Of a DNA stretch of 64,000 nt, positions 18,049 through 26,842 are shown piece after piece. Each line of letters begins with the position of its first letter. Position 1 is the stretch's first letter. This DNA is from Salinarimonas chemoclinalis (GTDB lineage Bacteria; Pseudomonadota; Alphaproteobacteria; Rhizobiales; Beijerinckiaceae): contig NZ_JBGMWH010000003.1 of assembly GCF_041514305.1 (NCBI RefSeq), forward strand, positions 1 through 64,000. The letters run 5' to 3'. The notes beneath the pieces are model-generated. The model was given only the letters and a program-made list of their open reading frames with translations. It had not been told where the DNA came from and made no database searches. The position numbers were made by a program, and so were the translations under genes.

Positions 18049-19074
18049 ATGCGCGCCCGTCTCTACGCCGCCACCGCCGCCGCCGCGCTCGCCCTCGCTT
18101 CCGTCGCGCCCGCCGACGCGGCCGAGGTCGCCTGGCGCATGCAGACCGTCGCGGGGGCCGCCACGACCGAGCTCGACGCCCTGGTGCGCAACTTCGCCGA
18201 CCGCGTCGCACAGGCCTCCGACGGGCGCATGCGCATCGACGTGTTCCCGGCGGGCCAGCTCGTGCCGTCGCCCGAGGTGGTGGAGGCGGTGCGCGCCGGC
18301 GCGCTCGAGCTCGGCCACACCTATCTCGTCTACTACGTCGGCCGCGAGCCCGCGCTCTACGGGATCAACGAGTGGGCGGCGGGCTACGACCCGCTCCAGG
18401 GCGTCGGCTGGTTCTACGACGGCGGCGGCGCGGACCTGTTGCGGCCGGTGCTCGCGGAGCACGGCCTGCACTATCTCGGCGTCTCGCCGCTGCTCGGCGA
18501 GCAGCTCTGGCTCACCGACCCCGTCGCCGGCCTCGACGATCTCGCGGGCGTGAAGATCCGCTCCACGGGGTTGACCGCCGACGCCTTCAGCCGGCTCGGG
18601 GCAGCGGTGGTCTCGATGCCCGCCGAGGAGATCTACACCGGCCTCCAGCGCGGCGTGATCGAGGGGGCGGAGTTCACCTCGCTGCCGATCCACCACGGCC
18701 TCGGCTGGCAGGAGGTCGCCCCCTACGTGGTGCTGCCCTCCTTCACCGCCGGCGGCTCCTCGGACTGGATCGTCAACGCCGACGCCTGGGAGGCGCTGCC
18801 GGACGACCTGAAGGCGGTCGTCGACGCCGCCCTGCGCGCGGCCGCCTTCGACTGGTGGCGCACCGCGAGGGCCGAGGAGGCACGGCTGATGCGCGAGATG
18901 GAGGACGGCGGCGCGACCTTCCTCGATTGGTCCGCCGACGACATGCGCCGGGTCGAGGAGACGCGCGTGGCGGTGATGAAGGAGGTCTACCTGCCCCGCT
19001 CGGAGGCCTTCGCCGCCGCCTTCGCCTCGCGCAACGACTACCTGCGTTCGCTCGGCCACGCGGTCGTCGACTGA
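18049..19074 (+). CDS. dctP: TRAP transporter solute-binding protein (DctP family)
   Basis: 341 residues with a signal peptide (cleavage near ADA/AEV, residue 24). The DctP fold is shown by WRMQTVAGAATTELDALVRNF, the conserved VFPAGQLVPSPEVVEAVRAGALELG segment, the ligand carboxylate-binding region KIRSTGLTADAFSRLGAAVVSMPAEEIYTGLQRGVIEGAEF, and the closing helix region. It delivers an organic acid or related anion to the QM membrane subunits encoded just downstream. The WWRTARAEEARLM type C-terminus suits the subgroup binding larger carboxylates such as 2-oxo acids, but the ligand is unknown. Confidence 0.93.
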   Translation: MRARLYAATAAAALALASVAPADAAEVAWRMQTVAGAATTELDALVRNFADRVAQASDGRMRIDVFPAGQLVPSPEVVEAVRAGALELGHTYLVYYVGREPALYGINEWAAGYDPLQGVGWFYDGGGADLLRPVLAEHGLHYLGVSPLLGEQLWLTDPVAGLDDLAGVKIRSTGLTADAFSRLGAAVVSMPAEEIYTGLQRGVIEGAEFTSLPIHHGLGWQEVAPYVVLPSFTAGGSSDWIVNADAWEALPDDLKAVVDAALRAAAFDWWRTARAEEARLMREMEDGGATFLDWSADDMRRVEETRVAVMKEVYLPRSEAFAAAFASRNDYLRSLGHAVVD

Positions 19075-19099
19075 GCCCCCGCGACGGGAGGGGCGTGCC

Positions 19100-19594
19100 A
19101 TGGCCGCCGTCGAGACCATCGTCGAGGCGATCGTCGCGCGCGTCGGACGCCTCGCGAGCCTGCTCGTGCTGCCCATGATCGCGATCGTCGTCTGGGAGGT
19201 GGGCGCGCGCTACGCCTTCGGCGCGCCGACGATCTGGGCGGGTGAGCTGACCCAGATCCTGTTCGGCGCGCTGTTCTTCCTGTGCGGCGCGGAGGCGCTC
19301 AAGGCCCGCGCCCACGTGCAGGTCGATCTCCTCCACCAGATCGTGCCGCCGCGGGTGCGCGCGGCGCTGAACGGCGTCGCCCACCTCCTCGTGCTCGCCT
19401 ATCTCGTGGTGCTCGGCGTCATCGTCCACGCCCGCGTCATCGACGCCGTCGCGCGGCTCGAGCGCACGCGCACGCCCTGGGACCCGCCGATCTGGCCCTC
19501 CTGGGTGATCGTCGCGATCTCGATCGCGCTGATGGCGCTGCAGGCGCTCGCCATCGTCGTCGCGGAGCTGCGCCGTGCCGTGCGGGGGCCGTGA
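19100..19594 (+). CDS. dctQ: TRAP transporter small permease (DctQ)
   Basis: 164 residues with four membrane helices (for example SLLVLPMIAIVVWEVGARY and VIVAISIALMALQALAIVV). The family hallmark WAGELTQILFGALFFLCGAEALK with following KARAHVQVDLL is clear. It forms the small membrane subunit of the sodium-coupled TRAP transporter. The stop overlaps the start of the large subunit gene by one base (TGATG). Confidence 0.92.
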   Translation: MAAVETIVEAIVARVGRLASLLVLPMIAIVVWEVGARYAFGAPTIWAGELTQILFGALFFLCGAEALKARAHVQVDLLHQIVPPRVRAALNGVAHLLVLAYLVVLGVIVHARVIDAVARLERTRTPWDPPIWPSWVIVAISIALMALQALAIVVAELRRAVRGP

Positions 19595-20916
19595 TGGAGG
19601 GCGCGGCGCTCACCCTCGTCCTGTTCGGGCTCCTGTTCGCGACGGTGCTGATCGGCGTCCCGATCGCCTTCGCGCTCGGGATCGCCGCCATCGTCGTGGG
19701 TTTCGTGGAGTGGGGACCGTTCTCGGCCTTCCTGCTGTCGAGCCAAGTCGCCGGCGCGCTCTCCAACCAGACGCTGATCGCGCTGCCCTTCTTCATGTTC
19801 ATGGCGAGCGTGCTCGCCCGCGCCGGCATCGCCGACGACCTCTACGCCGCCATGCACCTGTGGATGGGCGCGCTGCGCGGCGGGCTCGCGGTCGGCACCG
19901 TGCTCGCCTGCGCGGGGATCGCGGCCATGTCCGGCGTGAGCGCGGTCGGCGTCATGGCGATGGGCCGGCTCGCGCTGCCGGCCATGCTGGAGCGGGGCTA
20001 CGACCGGGGCATCGCGCTCGGCGTCATCCTCGCGGGCGGGGCGCTCGGCCAGCTGATCCCGCCGAGCCTGATCGCCATCGTCTACAGCGGCCTCGCCGGC
20101 GTCTCGATCGGCAAGATGTTCCTCGCCGGCGTCGGGCCCGGGCTGCTGCTGACGGCGCTGTTCTGCGTCTACGTGCTGGTGCGCGCCGGGCTCGACCCGC
20201 GCCTCGCCCCGGCGCTGCCGAAGGCCGAGCGGGCGAAGGTCGGGCGGCGCGAGCGGCTCGTCGCGACGCTGCGCGTCGTCCCGGCCATCGTCGTCGTCCT
20301 CGCCGTGCTCGGCTCGATGTTCGCCGGCCTCGCGAGCCCCACCGAGGCCGCCGCCATGGGCGCGGCGACGAGCCTCCTCGTCGCCGCGCTCCAGCGGCGC
20401 CTGCGGATCGGCGACCTCGCGACCATGGCGCTCGAGACCGGCCGGCAGACCGCCATGGTGATGTGGATCGCGATCAACGCGCTCCTGTTCGTGGCGGTCT
20501 ATTCCGGCACCGGCGGGGAGACCTTCATCCGCGGCCTCGTCGAGGGGCTCGACCTGCCGCCGACGGCGGTCGTGCTCGTGATAATGGCAATCGTGTTCGC
20601 GCTGGGCTTCGTCATGGATCCGATCGGCATCCTGTTCCTGACGATGCCGATCTTCATCCCCATCGTCACCGCGATCGGCTTCGACCCGATCCTCTTCGGC
20701 GGCCTCGTCATCCTCAACCTGGAGATGGCCTACCTGACGCCGCCCTTCGGCTACAACCTGTTCTACCTCAAATCCGTCGCCCCGCCCTCGGTGACGCTCG
20801 CCGACCTCTACCGCGCCGCCCCCGCCTTCGTGGCGCTCCAGGCGCTGGGGCTCGCGATCTGCTGGCTCGTGCCGGAGATCGTGACGGGGCTGCCGGAGGC
20901 GGTTCTGGGACGGTGA
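19594..20916 (+). CDS. dctM: TRAP transporter large permease (DctM)
   Basis: 440 residues, about 12-13 hydrophobic helices, the transport-catalysing subunit of the ion transporter superfamily. Diagnostic segments are LIGVPIAFALGIAAIV, SNQTLIALPFFMFMASVL, GGALGQLIPPSLIAIVYSGLAGVSIGKMF, SPTEAAAMGA and DPIGILFLTMPIFIPI with MAYLTPPFGYNLFYLK. The ATG at 19594-19596 overlaps the dctQ stop. Sodium-driven uptake is known for the family. Confidence 0.95.
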   Translation: MEGAALTLVLFGLLFATVLIGVPIAFALGIAAIVVGFVEWGPFSAFLLSSQVAGALSNQTLIALPFFMFMASVLARAGIADDLYAAMHLWMGALRGGLAVGTVLACAGIAAMSGVSAVGVMAMGRLALPAMLERGYDRGIALGVILAGGALGQLIPPSLIAIVYSGLAGVSIGKMFLAGVGPGLLLTALFCVYVLVRAGLDPRLAPALPKAERAKVGRRERLVATLRVVPAIVVVLAVLGSMFAGLASPTEAAAMGAATSLLVAALQRRLRIGDLATMALETGRQTAMVMWIAINALLFVAVYSGTGGETFIRGLVEGLDLPPTAVVLVIMAIVFALGFVMDPIGILFLTMPIFIPIVTAIGFDPILFGGLVILNLEMAYLTPPFGYNLFYLKSVAPPSVTLADLYRAAPAFVALQALGLAICWLVPEIVTGLPEAVLGR

Positions 20917-20983
20917 CGGGCGTCGGAGACGAGCGACGGCGGGCGCCGCCCCGGCGTCGGTCACGGGAAGGACGCAGCGCATC

Positions 20984-21925
20984 TCATCGGCCGACCTGGG
21001 CTCGGCGGCGGCCGGCGGCGCGACGATCCGCGGCGACGTGCTCGCGCAGGAAGTCGATCGCGGCGCGGACCTTGAGCGGCAGATAGGCGCGGCTCGGATA
21101 CACGATCCATGCGGCGGTGTCGAAGGTCGTCGCGGTCACGTCGTGCTCCGGGAGCAGGTCCACGAGGCGGCCGGCTTCGAGGTCCTCGCCGATGAGCCAG
21201 TCCGGAAGCAGCGCGGGACCCAGCGCGCGCAGCGCGGCGGCGCGAACGGCACCGGCCGGCGAGAGAACGACGTCGCCGGCGACGTCCACTTCCTCCTCGG
21301 CCGTCCCTGAGCGATGCCGCACGCGCCAGCGGCTGCGGTAGGGGGGCAGGTCGAGCAGGACGCACCGTCGGCGCGCCAGATCCCCGGGCGACGCGAGCCC
21401 TCCGTTCGCGGCGATGTAGGCGGGGCTCGCCACGACCCGGTGCCGAGTCCTCATCAGCCTGGCTGCGACGAGGTCGCCTTCCACCGCCGGCGCCAAGCGG
21501 ACGGCGAGATCGATCCGCTCGGCGACGAGATCGAGATTGGCGTCCGTGAACACGCACTCGACGCGCAGCTCCGGGTGGCGCTCCCGGAACGCGCCCAGGA
21601 GCGGGGCGATACGGCGCTCGCCGAAGGCGGTCGACGCCGTGAGCCGCAGCGTGCCGCGCACCGAGCGAGTCGCGGCGAGCGCCTCGTCTCGGGCGCGCGC
21701 GAGCTCGTCCAGCAGCGGCTCGACCCGAGACAGGTACAACACACCCGCCTCGGTCAGCGACAGGCGACGGGTGGTGCGCTGGAAGAGGCGCAGACCCAGT
21801 TCCGCCTCGAGGTCCGCGACGGCGCGCGAAATGGTCGACGGATCGACCTCGCGCTCACGGGCGGCCGCAGCGAAGCTGCCGTGCCGCGCGACACGAGCGA
21901 AGTGGTCGAGGGTGCTCAGGTCCAT
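20984..21925 (-). CDS. LysR family transcriptional regulator
   Basis: 313 residues with the winged helix-turn-helix at the N-terminus (LDHFARVARHGSFAAAAREREVDPSTISRAVADLEAELG in segments, residues 6-45) and a periplasmic-binding-protein-like effector domain. It belongs to the DsdA/GbpR-like type of LTTR that often regulates the neighbouring divergent gene. It is divergent from a two-gene redox operon starting 109 bases away, the likely target; direct repeats CCGGTT lie in that gap. Confidence 0.93.
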   Translation of the reverse strand: MDLSTLDHFARVARHGSFAAAAREREVDPSTISRAVADLEAELGLRLFQRTTRRLSLTEAGVLYLSRVEPLLDELARARDEALAATRSVRGTLRLTASTAFGERRIAPLLGAFRERHPELRVECVFTDANLDLVAERIDLAVRLAPAVEGDLVAARLMRTRHRVVASPAYIAANGGLASPGDLARRRCVLLDLPPYRSRWRVRHRSGTAEEEVDVAGDVVLSPAGAVRAAALRALGPALLPDWLIGEDLEAGRLVDLLPEHDVTATTFDTAAWIVYPSRAYLPLKVRAAIDFLREHVAADRRAAGRRRAQVGR

Positions 21926-21960
21926 TCATGCAGGATACGCACGAAGCTGCCGCCCGTCAT

Positions 21961-21987
21961 CCGGTTTATCCCCGAGATCAGCCGGTT
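21961..21987 (+). promoter_or_regulatory. Direct repeats between lysR and the divergent operon
   Basis: CCGGTT occurs at 21961-21966 and 21982-21987, so the copies are 21 bases apart, or two helical turns. They lie in the 109-base gap between the divergent genes and may be contact sites for the LysR protein. No classical T-N11-A palindrome stands out, so this is tentative. Confidence 0.3.
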
Positions 21988-22034
21988 AGCGTGAGCCTCG
22001 CACGGGCACCATCCGGGGCCCAGGAGATCCCGTC

Positions 22035-22604
22035 ATGACCGACTTCACCGTTCACACCATCGAGACCGCGCCCCCCGGCGCGCGACCGCTGCTCGAGAGC
22101 ACGAAACGCGCCTGGGGCTTCGTTCCGTCCCTTCACGGCGTTCTCGCGGAGAGCCCCGCGACGCTCGAAGCCTACGACGTCCTCTTCGCGCTCGCGGAGA
22201 AGACCGCGCTCCCGCCGCCGGAGCGGCAGCTCGTCTACCTCGCCGTGAGCGTGTTCCACGGCTGCGAGTACTGCGTCGCCGGCCATACCCACCTGGCCGG
22301 GGCCGCGGGGCTCGACGCCACCGCGATCGCCGCGCTGCGCGCCGGCGCGCCGATCCCGGATCCGAAGCTCCAGGCGCTGCGGGCCTTCGCCGAGGCGGTG
22401 GTGCGCGAGCGCGGGCATGCGGGTACGGCGCTCGAGCGCCTCCTCGCCTCGGGCTATTCGCGCGCCGAAGCGCTCGACGTGCTCCTGATCGTTGCCACGA
22501 AGACGATCTCCAACTACGCGAACCACCTCGCGCGCACCCCCAAGGAGAGCTTCATGGCCGATCCCGCCGTCGCCTGGACCGCACCGGGGAGGGCGACGGC
22601 ATGA
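22035..22604 (+). CDS. Carboxymuconolactone decarboxylase / AhpD-like family protein
   Basis: 189 residues of the AhpD-like all-helical fold. The redox motif HGCEYCVAGHTHLAG gives Cys77-x-x-Cys80 and His84, as in alkylhydroperoxidase AhpD-like proteins rather than true decarboxylases, which lack the cysteines. A likely thiol-dependent peroxidase or disulfide reductase role is inferred. The stop overlaps the next start by four bases (ATGA), so the two are translated together; the divergent LysR gene probably regulates both. Confidence 0.88.
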   Translation: MTDFTVHTIETAPPGARPLLESTKRAWGFVPSLHGVLAESPATLEAYDVLFALAEKTALPPPERQLVYLAVSVFHGCEYCVAGHTHLAGAAGLDATAIAALRAGAPIPDPKLQALRAFAEAVVRERGHAGTALERLLASGYSRAEALDVLLIVATKTISNYANHLARTPKESFMADPAVAWTAPGRATA

Positions 22605-23494
22605 GCGGTGTCGCGACCATCGCGTTCCTGGGGCTCGGCGAGATGGGTTCGCGCATGGCGGCGCGGCTGCTGGCCGCGGGCCATCCCCTGCGCGTCTGGA
22701 ACAGGACCGCGGCACGCTGCGCGCCGCTCGCCGGCGCGGGTGCCGTAGTGGCGCCGACGCCGCGTGCCGCCGCCGCCGGCGCCGACGTCGCGATCTCGAT
22801 GCTGCGCGACGACGAGGCCTGCCGCGCCGCCTGGCTCGCCCCCGAGACCGGAGCGCTGGCGGGCCTCGCGACCGGTGCGCTCGTCGTCGACTGCTCCACC
22901 GTCTCGCCCGGTTTCGCGAGAGAGCTCGCGACGGCCGTCCGCGACGCGGGCGTCGCGGCGCTCGACGCGCCGGTCGCCGGATCACGGCCTCAGGCCGACG
23001 CGCGAGGGCTCGTCTTCCTCGTCGGCGGCGAGGCGGCGGACCTGGCGCGCGCCGAGCCGCTCCTGCTCTCCATGGGCGCGGCGGCCGTCCACGCCGGCCC
23101 ATCGGGCGCGGGTGCCACGGCGAAGCTCGCCGTGAACGCTCTCCTCGCGGTCCAGACGGCGGCGGCGGCGGAACTCGTCGCCCTGCTCCGGACCGTCGCG
23201 TCCGATCCCCCGCGGGCGATGGCGGCGATCCTCGCCACGCCCGTGGCGAGCCCGGCGCTGCGGGGGGCCGTCGCCGCGATGCTCGCGAGGTCGCACGCGC
23301 CACTGTTCCCCCTGGAACTGGCCGCCAAGGATCTCGGCTACGCGCTCGCCCTCGCCGGGGCGGCCGGAATCCCGGTTCCGATGACGTCGGCCGCCGCCTC
23401 GCGGATCGACGACGCCATCGCGGCGTCACTCGGCGATTGCAACATTACCGCCCTGGCGCTCCTCGACGAACGGGCGCGGCCGATGCCCGCGTGA
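22601..23494 (+). CDS. NAD(P)-dependent beta-hydroxyacid dehydrogenase (3-hydroxyisobutyrate dehydrogenase-like)
   Basis: 297 residues. The Rossmann start IAFLGLGEMGSRMAARLLAAGH, the substrate-binding segment LDAPVAGSRPQADARGLVFLVGG and the catalytic-lysine helix GATAKLAVNALLAVQ identify the beta-hydroxyacid dehydrogenase family. It oxidises a 3-hydroxy acid or reduces a semialdehyde; the NRT after strand two (VWNRT) favours NADP(H). The actual substrate is unknown. Coupled by ATGA overlap to the AhpD-like gene. Confidence 0.9.
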   Translation: MSGVATIAFLGLGEMGSRMAARLLAAGHPLRVWNRTAARCAPLAGAGAVVAPTPRAAAAGADVAISMLRDDEACRAAWLAPETGALAGLATGALVVDCSTVSPGFARELATAVRDAGVAALDAPVAGSRPQADARGLVFLVGGEAADLARAEPLLLSMGAAAVHAGPSGAGATAKLAVNALLAVQTAAAAELVALLRTVASDPPRAMAAILATPVASPALRGAVAAMLARSHAPLFPLELAAKDLGYALALAGAAGIPVPMTSAAASRIDDAIAASLGDCNITALALLDERARPMPA

Positions 23495-23530
23495 GGCGTC
23501 GCGCGCCGCGGGCGGGGTCGTTCCGGCGCA

Positions 23531-23562
23531 CGAGGCCGGCGGGCGCGAGCCCGCCGGCCTCG
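23531..23562. terminator. Bidirectional hairpin between convergent genes
   Basis: A perfect 14-base stem with a GCGA (GNRA) tetraloop sits almost exactly midway between the dehydrogenase stop (23494) and the gltA stop (23597). It can act on transcripts from both sides. There is no U-tract on either strand, so it may work as a processing block or Rho-assisted terminator. Confidence 0.6.
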
Positions 23563-23596
23563 ACGCGTGTCGCGGCGCTCCGCGGCGTTCGTCGCC

Positions 23597-24889
23597 TCAC
23601 CCCCGCTGCGCGATCGGCGTGTAGTCCCGCAGCGGCTCGCCGACGTACAGCTGGCGCGGGCGGCCGATGCGCTGGGAGGGGTCCTCGATCATCTCCTTCC
23701 ACTGCGCGATCCAGCCGACCGTACGCGCCACCGCGAAGAGCACGGTGAACATGGTCGTGGGGAAGCCCATGGCCTTGAGCGTGATGCCCGAGTAGAAGTC
23801 GATGTTCGGATAGAGCTTCTTCTCGACGAAGTACTCGTCGCGCAGGGCGATCTGCTCGAGTTCCACCGCGACCTCGAGCAGCGGGTCGTCCTTGATGCCG
23901 AGCTCACTCAGCACCTCGTGGGTGGTCTTCTGCATGATCTTGGCGCGCGGGTCGTAGTTCTTGTAGACCCGGTGGCCGAACCCCATCAGGCGGAAGGGGT
24001 CGTTCTTGTCCTTGGCGCGGGCCACGAACTCGGGGATGCGGTCGGGCGTGCCGATCTCCTCGAGCATCCGCAGCGCCGCCTCGTTGGCGCCCCCGTGCGC
24101 GGGGCCCCACAGGCAGGCGACGCCCGCGGCGATGCAGGCGAAGGGGTTGGCGCCCGACGAGCCGGCGAGGCGCACGGTCGAGGTCGAGGCGTTCTGCTCG
24201 TGGTCGGCGTGGAGGATGAAGATCCGGTCGAGCGCGCGCGACAGGATCGGATTGACCTTGTACTCCTCGCAGGGCACCGCGAAGCACATGCGCAGGAAGT
24301 TCGAGGCGTAGTCGAGCTCGTTCTTCGGGTACACGAAGGGCTGGCCGATCGAGTACTTGAACGCCATCGCCGCCAGCGTGGGGATCTTGGCGATCATGCG
24401 CATCGAGGCGATCATGCGCTGCTGCGCATCCGAGATGTCGGTCGAGTCGTGGTAGAACGCCGAGAGCGCGCCGACCGAGCCGACCATGATCGCCATCGGA
24501 TGGGCGTCGCGGCGGAAGCCCATGAAGAAGCGCTGCATCTGCTCGTGGACCATCGTGTGGCGCGTCACGCGATAGTCGAAGTCCGCCTTCTGCGCGGCGG
24601 TCGGCAGCTCGCCGTAGAGCAGCAGGTAGCAGGTCTCGAGGAAGTCGCCGTGCTCGGCGAGCTGCTCGATCGGGTAGCCGCGGTAGAGCAGCGTGCCCTC
24701 GTCGCCGTCGATGTAGGTGATGCTCGACTCGCACGAGGCCGTCGAGGTGAAGCCGGGATCGTAGGTGAACGCCCCGGTCTGCGCGTAGAGCTTCGAGATG
24801 TCGACGACGCTCGGCCCGATCGTGCCCGGTTTCACCGGCAGCTCGACCGACTTGCCGTCCATCTGCAGGGTGCTCGTGGTGCTGCTCAT
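23597..24889 (-). CDS. gltA: Citrate synthase
   Basis: 430 residues, the length of the hexameric type II citrate synthases of Gram-negative bacteria. Active-site elements are intact: HADHEQNAST with catalytic His, GPAHGGANEAAL with the second His, GFGHRVYKNYDPRA and the late Asp in LKDDPLLEVA / NVDFYSG-type region (PNIDFYSG). It condenses acetyl-CoA and oxaloacetate in the TCA cycle. The start MSSTT (24887-24889) is preferred over an ATG 18 bases upstream because AAAGGG precedes it at a usable distance. Confidence 0.97.
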   Translation of the reverse strand: MSSTTSTLQMDGKSVELPVKPGTIGPSVVDISKLYAQTGAFTYDPGFTSTASCESSITYIDGDEGTLLYRGYPIEQLAEHGDFLETCYLLLYGELPTAAQKADFDYRVTRHTMVHEQMQRFFMGFRRDAHPMAIMVGSVGALSAFYHDSTDISDAQQRMIASMRMIAKIPTLAAMAFKYSIGQPFVYPKNELDYASNFLRMCFAVPCEEYKVNPILSRALDRIFILHADHEQNASTSTVRLAGSSGANPFACIAAGVACLWGPAHGGANEAALRMLEEIGTPDRIPEFVARAKDKNDPFRLMGFGHRVYKNYDPRAKIMQKTTHEVLSELGIKDDPLLEVAVELEQIALRDEYFVEKKLYPNIDFYSGITLKAMGFPTTMFTVLFAVARTVGWIAQWKEMIEDPSQRIGRPRQLYVGEPLRDYTPIAQRG

Positions 24890-25102
24890 GCGCGTTGGCC
24901 CTTTCATGCTGAACGCCTTCCGAGAGGCGGGCCGTGCTCGCGCCGGAGAAGAGCCCCGGGACGATCGCGGACCCCCTCCGGCGGCTGTCGCTGACGCGAA
25001 GGTGCAGACGGGTTAACCGATCCCCTCGCATCGTTCAAGCGCGCCGAAAGGCGGGGTTTTGGGCAGCCGCGCGAACGTGGACCACGCGTTGGTGTCGAAA
25101 TA

Positions 25103-26527
25103 TCAGGGTTTTTCCTGATCTCTCAGGCGCGCGAGCGTCTCCGAGCGCCCGAGCACCGCCATCACGTCGAAGAGCGGCGGGGAGGTCGTGGTGCCGGTCA
25201 GCGCGGCGCGCAGCGGCTGCGCGACCTGGCCGAGCTTGACGCCGGTCTCCTCCGCGAAGGCGCGCACGGCGGCCTCCGTCGTCTCGGCGTCGAAGGGCTC
25301 GAGCGCCTCGAGCCGCGGCACCAGCGCCGCGATCCGCGCGCGGGCCGCGCCGTCGAGGAGCCTCGACGCCTTCTCGTCCATGGCGAGCGGGCGGGCGCGC
25401 CAGAGATAGGCGGCGCCGTCGAGCAGCTCGACGAGGGTGCGCGCGCGCTCCTTCAAGCCCGGCATGGCAGCGACGAGCCGCCCGCGCAGGTCCGGCGGGA
25501 ACGTGGGCCCGAGGCCGCGCTCGGGCCCGATCTCGGGGAGGATCGTCTCGAGGGCGTCGACGAGCCGCACGTCGTCCGTCTGCCGCATCCAGTGCCCGTT
25601 GAGCGCCTCGAGCTTGACGAAGTCGAACCGCGCCGCCGAGCGGCCGATGCCGCCCAGATCGAAGGCGTCGATCATCTCCTGCGTCGTGAAGATCTCCTGG
25701 TCGCCGTGGGCCCAGCCGAGGCGCACGAGATAGTTGCGCAGCGCCTCCGGCAGATAGCCCATGGCACGATAGGCCTCGACGCCGAGCGCCCCGTGGCGCT
25801 TCGACAGCTTCGCCCCGTCCGCGCCGTGGATGAGCGGGATGTGCGCCATCACCGGCACGTCCCAGCCGAGCGCGTGGTAGATCTGGCTCTGGCGCGCCGC
25901 GTTGGTGAGGTGGTCGTCGCCGCGCACGATGTGGGTGACGCCCATGTCGTGGTCGTCGACGACGACCGCGAGCATGTAGGTGGGCGTGCCGTCCGAGCGC
26001 AGCAGCACGAGGTCGTCGAGCTCCTTGTTCGACCAGGTGACCCTGCCCTGCACCCGGTCCTCGACGACGGTCTCGCCCTCGAGCGGCGCCTTGAAGCGCA
26101 CGACGGGCTTCACGCCCGCCGGTGCCTCCGACGGGTCGCGGTCGCGCCAGCGGCCGTCGTAGCGCAGCGGGCGCTTCTCGGCCTTGGCGCGCTCGCGCAT
26201 CTCGGTGAGCTCGTCCTGGCTCGCGTAACAGTAGTACGCCTTACCCTCGGCGAGCAGCTGGAGCGCGACCTCGCGATGGCGCTCGGCGCGGGCGAACTGG
26301 TGCACGGCCTCCCCGTCCCAGTCGAGCCCGAGCCAGGAGAGCCCGTCGAGGATCGCGGCGATGGCCGCGTCCGTCGAGCGCTCGCGGTCCGTGTCCTCGA
26401 TGCGCAGGAGCATCCTGCCGCCGTGCCGACGGGCGAGCAGCCAGTTGAACAGCGCGGTGCGCGCCCCGCCGATGTGGAGGAACCCCGTCGGGGACGGCGC
26501 GAAGCGGGTGACGATCGTGTCGCTCAT
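25103..26527 (-). CDS. gltX: Glutamyl-tRNA synthetase
   Basis: 474 residues, class I aminoacyl-tRNA synthetase. The HIGH-type motif is PSPTGFLHIGGART near the N-terminus and the KMSKS-type motif is GAKLSKRHGA. The catalytic core ends near residue 320 and is followed by the anticodon-binding helical domain. It charges tRNA-Glu (and, in many alphaproteobacteria, one of two GltX paralogs also charges tRNA-Gln). It lies upstream of gltA on the same strand with 213 bases between, so separate transcription is likely. Confidence 0.97.
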   Translation of the reverse strand: MSDTIVTRFAPSPTGFLHIGGARTALFNWLLARRHGGRMLLRIEDTDRERSTDAAIAAILDGLSWLGLDWDGEAVHQFARAERHREVALQLLAEGKAYYCYASQDELTEMRERAKAEKRPLRYDGRWRDRDPSEAPAGVKPVVRFKAPLEGETVVEDRVQGRVTWSNKELDDLVLLRSDGTPTYMLAVVVDDHDMGVTHIVRGDDHLTNAARQSQIYHALGWDVPVMAHIPLIHGADGAKLSKRHGALGVEAYRAMGYLPEALRNYLVRLGWAHGDQEIFTTQEMIDAFDLGGIGRSAARFDFVKLEALNGHWMRQTDDVRLVDALETILPEIGPERGLGPTFPPDLRGRLVAAMPGLKERARTLVELLDGAAYLWRARPLAMDEKASRLLDGAARARIAALVPRLEALEPFDAETTEAAVRAFAEETGVKLGQVAQPLRAALTGTTTSPPLFDVMAVLGRSETLARLRDQEKP

Positions 26528-26694
26528 CGGTGGAAGGCGCTTTCCTCGGCTCTGCGTGCCGTCTTCAACGCGCGCTTCTAGAGCATTTCCCGGGCGGGCG
26601 AAACCGCGGTGAGCGCCGCGGCGACATCCCCGACCCGGGCGCGGAACTTCTCGACGGCCACGGTTGTTGCCGCCGCAGAAGAAGGAGAGGCGTC

Positions 26695-26769
26695 ATGCTG
26701 AAAGGTGCATTGCTGTGGATGATCGGCATTCCGATCCCGATCATCATCATCCTGCTGCTGATCTTCTGA
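26695..26769 (+). CDS. 24-residue hydrophobic membrane micro-protein
   Basis: The ATG at 26695 is preceded by a strong AGAAGGAGAGG ribosome-binding site. The product begins MLKGALLWMIGIPIPIIIIL and is a single membrane helix with a Pro-Ile-Pro kink. Short proteins of this MLK..LLWLIGIPIP type recur in proteobacterial genomes as unnamed membrane peptides, to my recollection. A hairpin follows immediately. It stands at the head of a block with an HPF/RaiA gene and a ferric-reductase-like gene. Function unknown. Confidence 0.7.
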   Translation: MLKGALLWMIGIPIPIIIILLLIF

Positions 26770-26776
26770 GATCGCC

Positions 26777-26800
26777 GATCCGACCGGTGCCGGTCGGATC
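26777..26800 (+). terminator. Hairpin after the 24-residue membrane protein gene
   Basis: A perfect 11-base stem (GATCCGACCGG and its complement) with a two-base nominal loop begins 8 bases after the stop codon. No U-tract follows. It probably separates the micro-protein transcript from the HPF-like gene downstream, or stabilises its 3' end. Confidence 0.5.
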
Positions 26801-26842
26801 GCGCGGCTCGGATACGACCCCGCACGACGGAGTGAGCGAGAC

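Noticed and set aside
25024..25062. GCCGAAAGGC hairpin followed by GGGGTTTT as a terminator
   Set aside because: The T-run is on the plus strand, where no gene ends; on the strand of gltX the downstream tail is not U-rich and the stem is only four bases.
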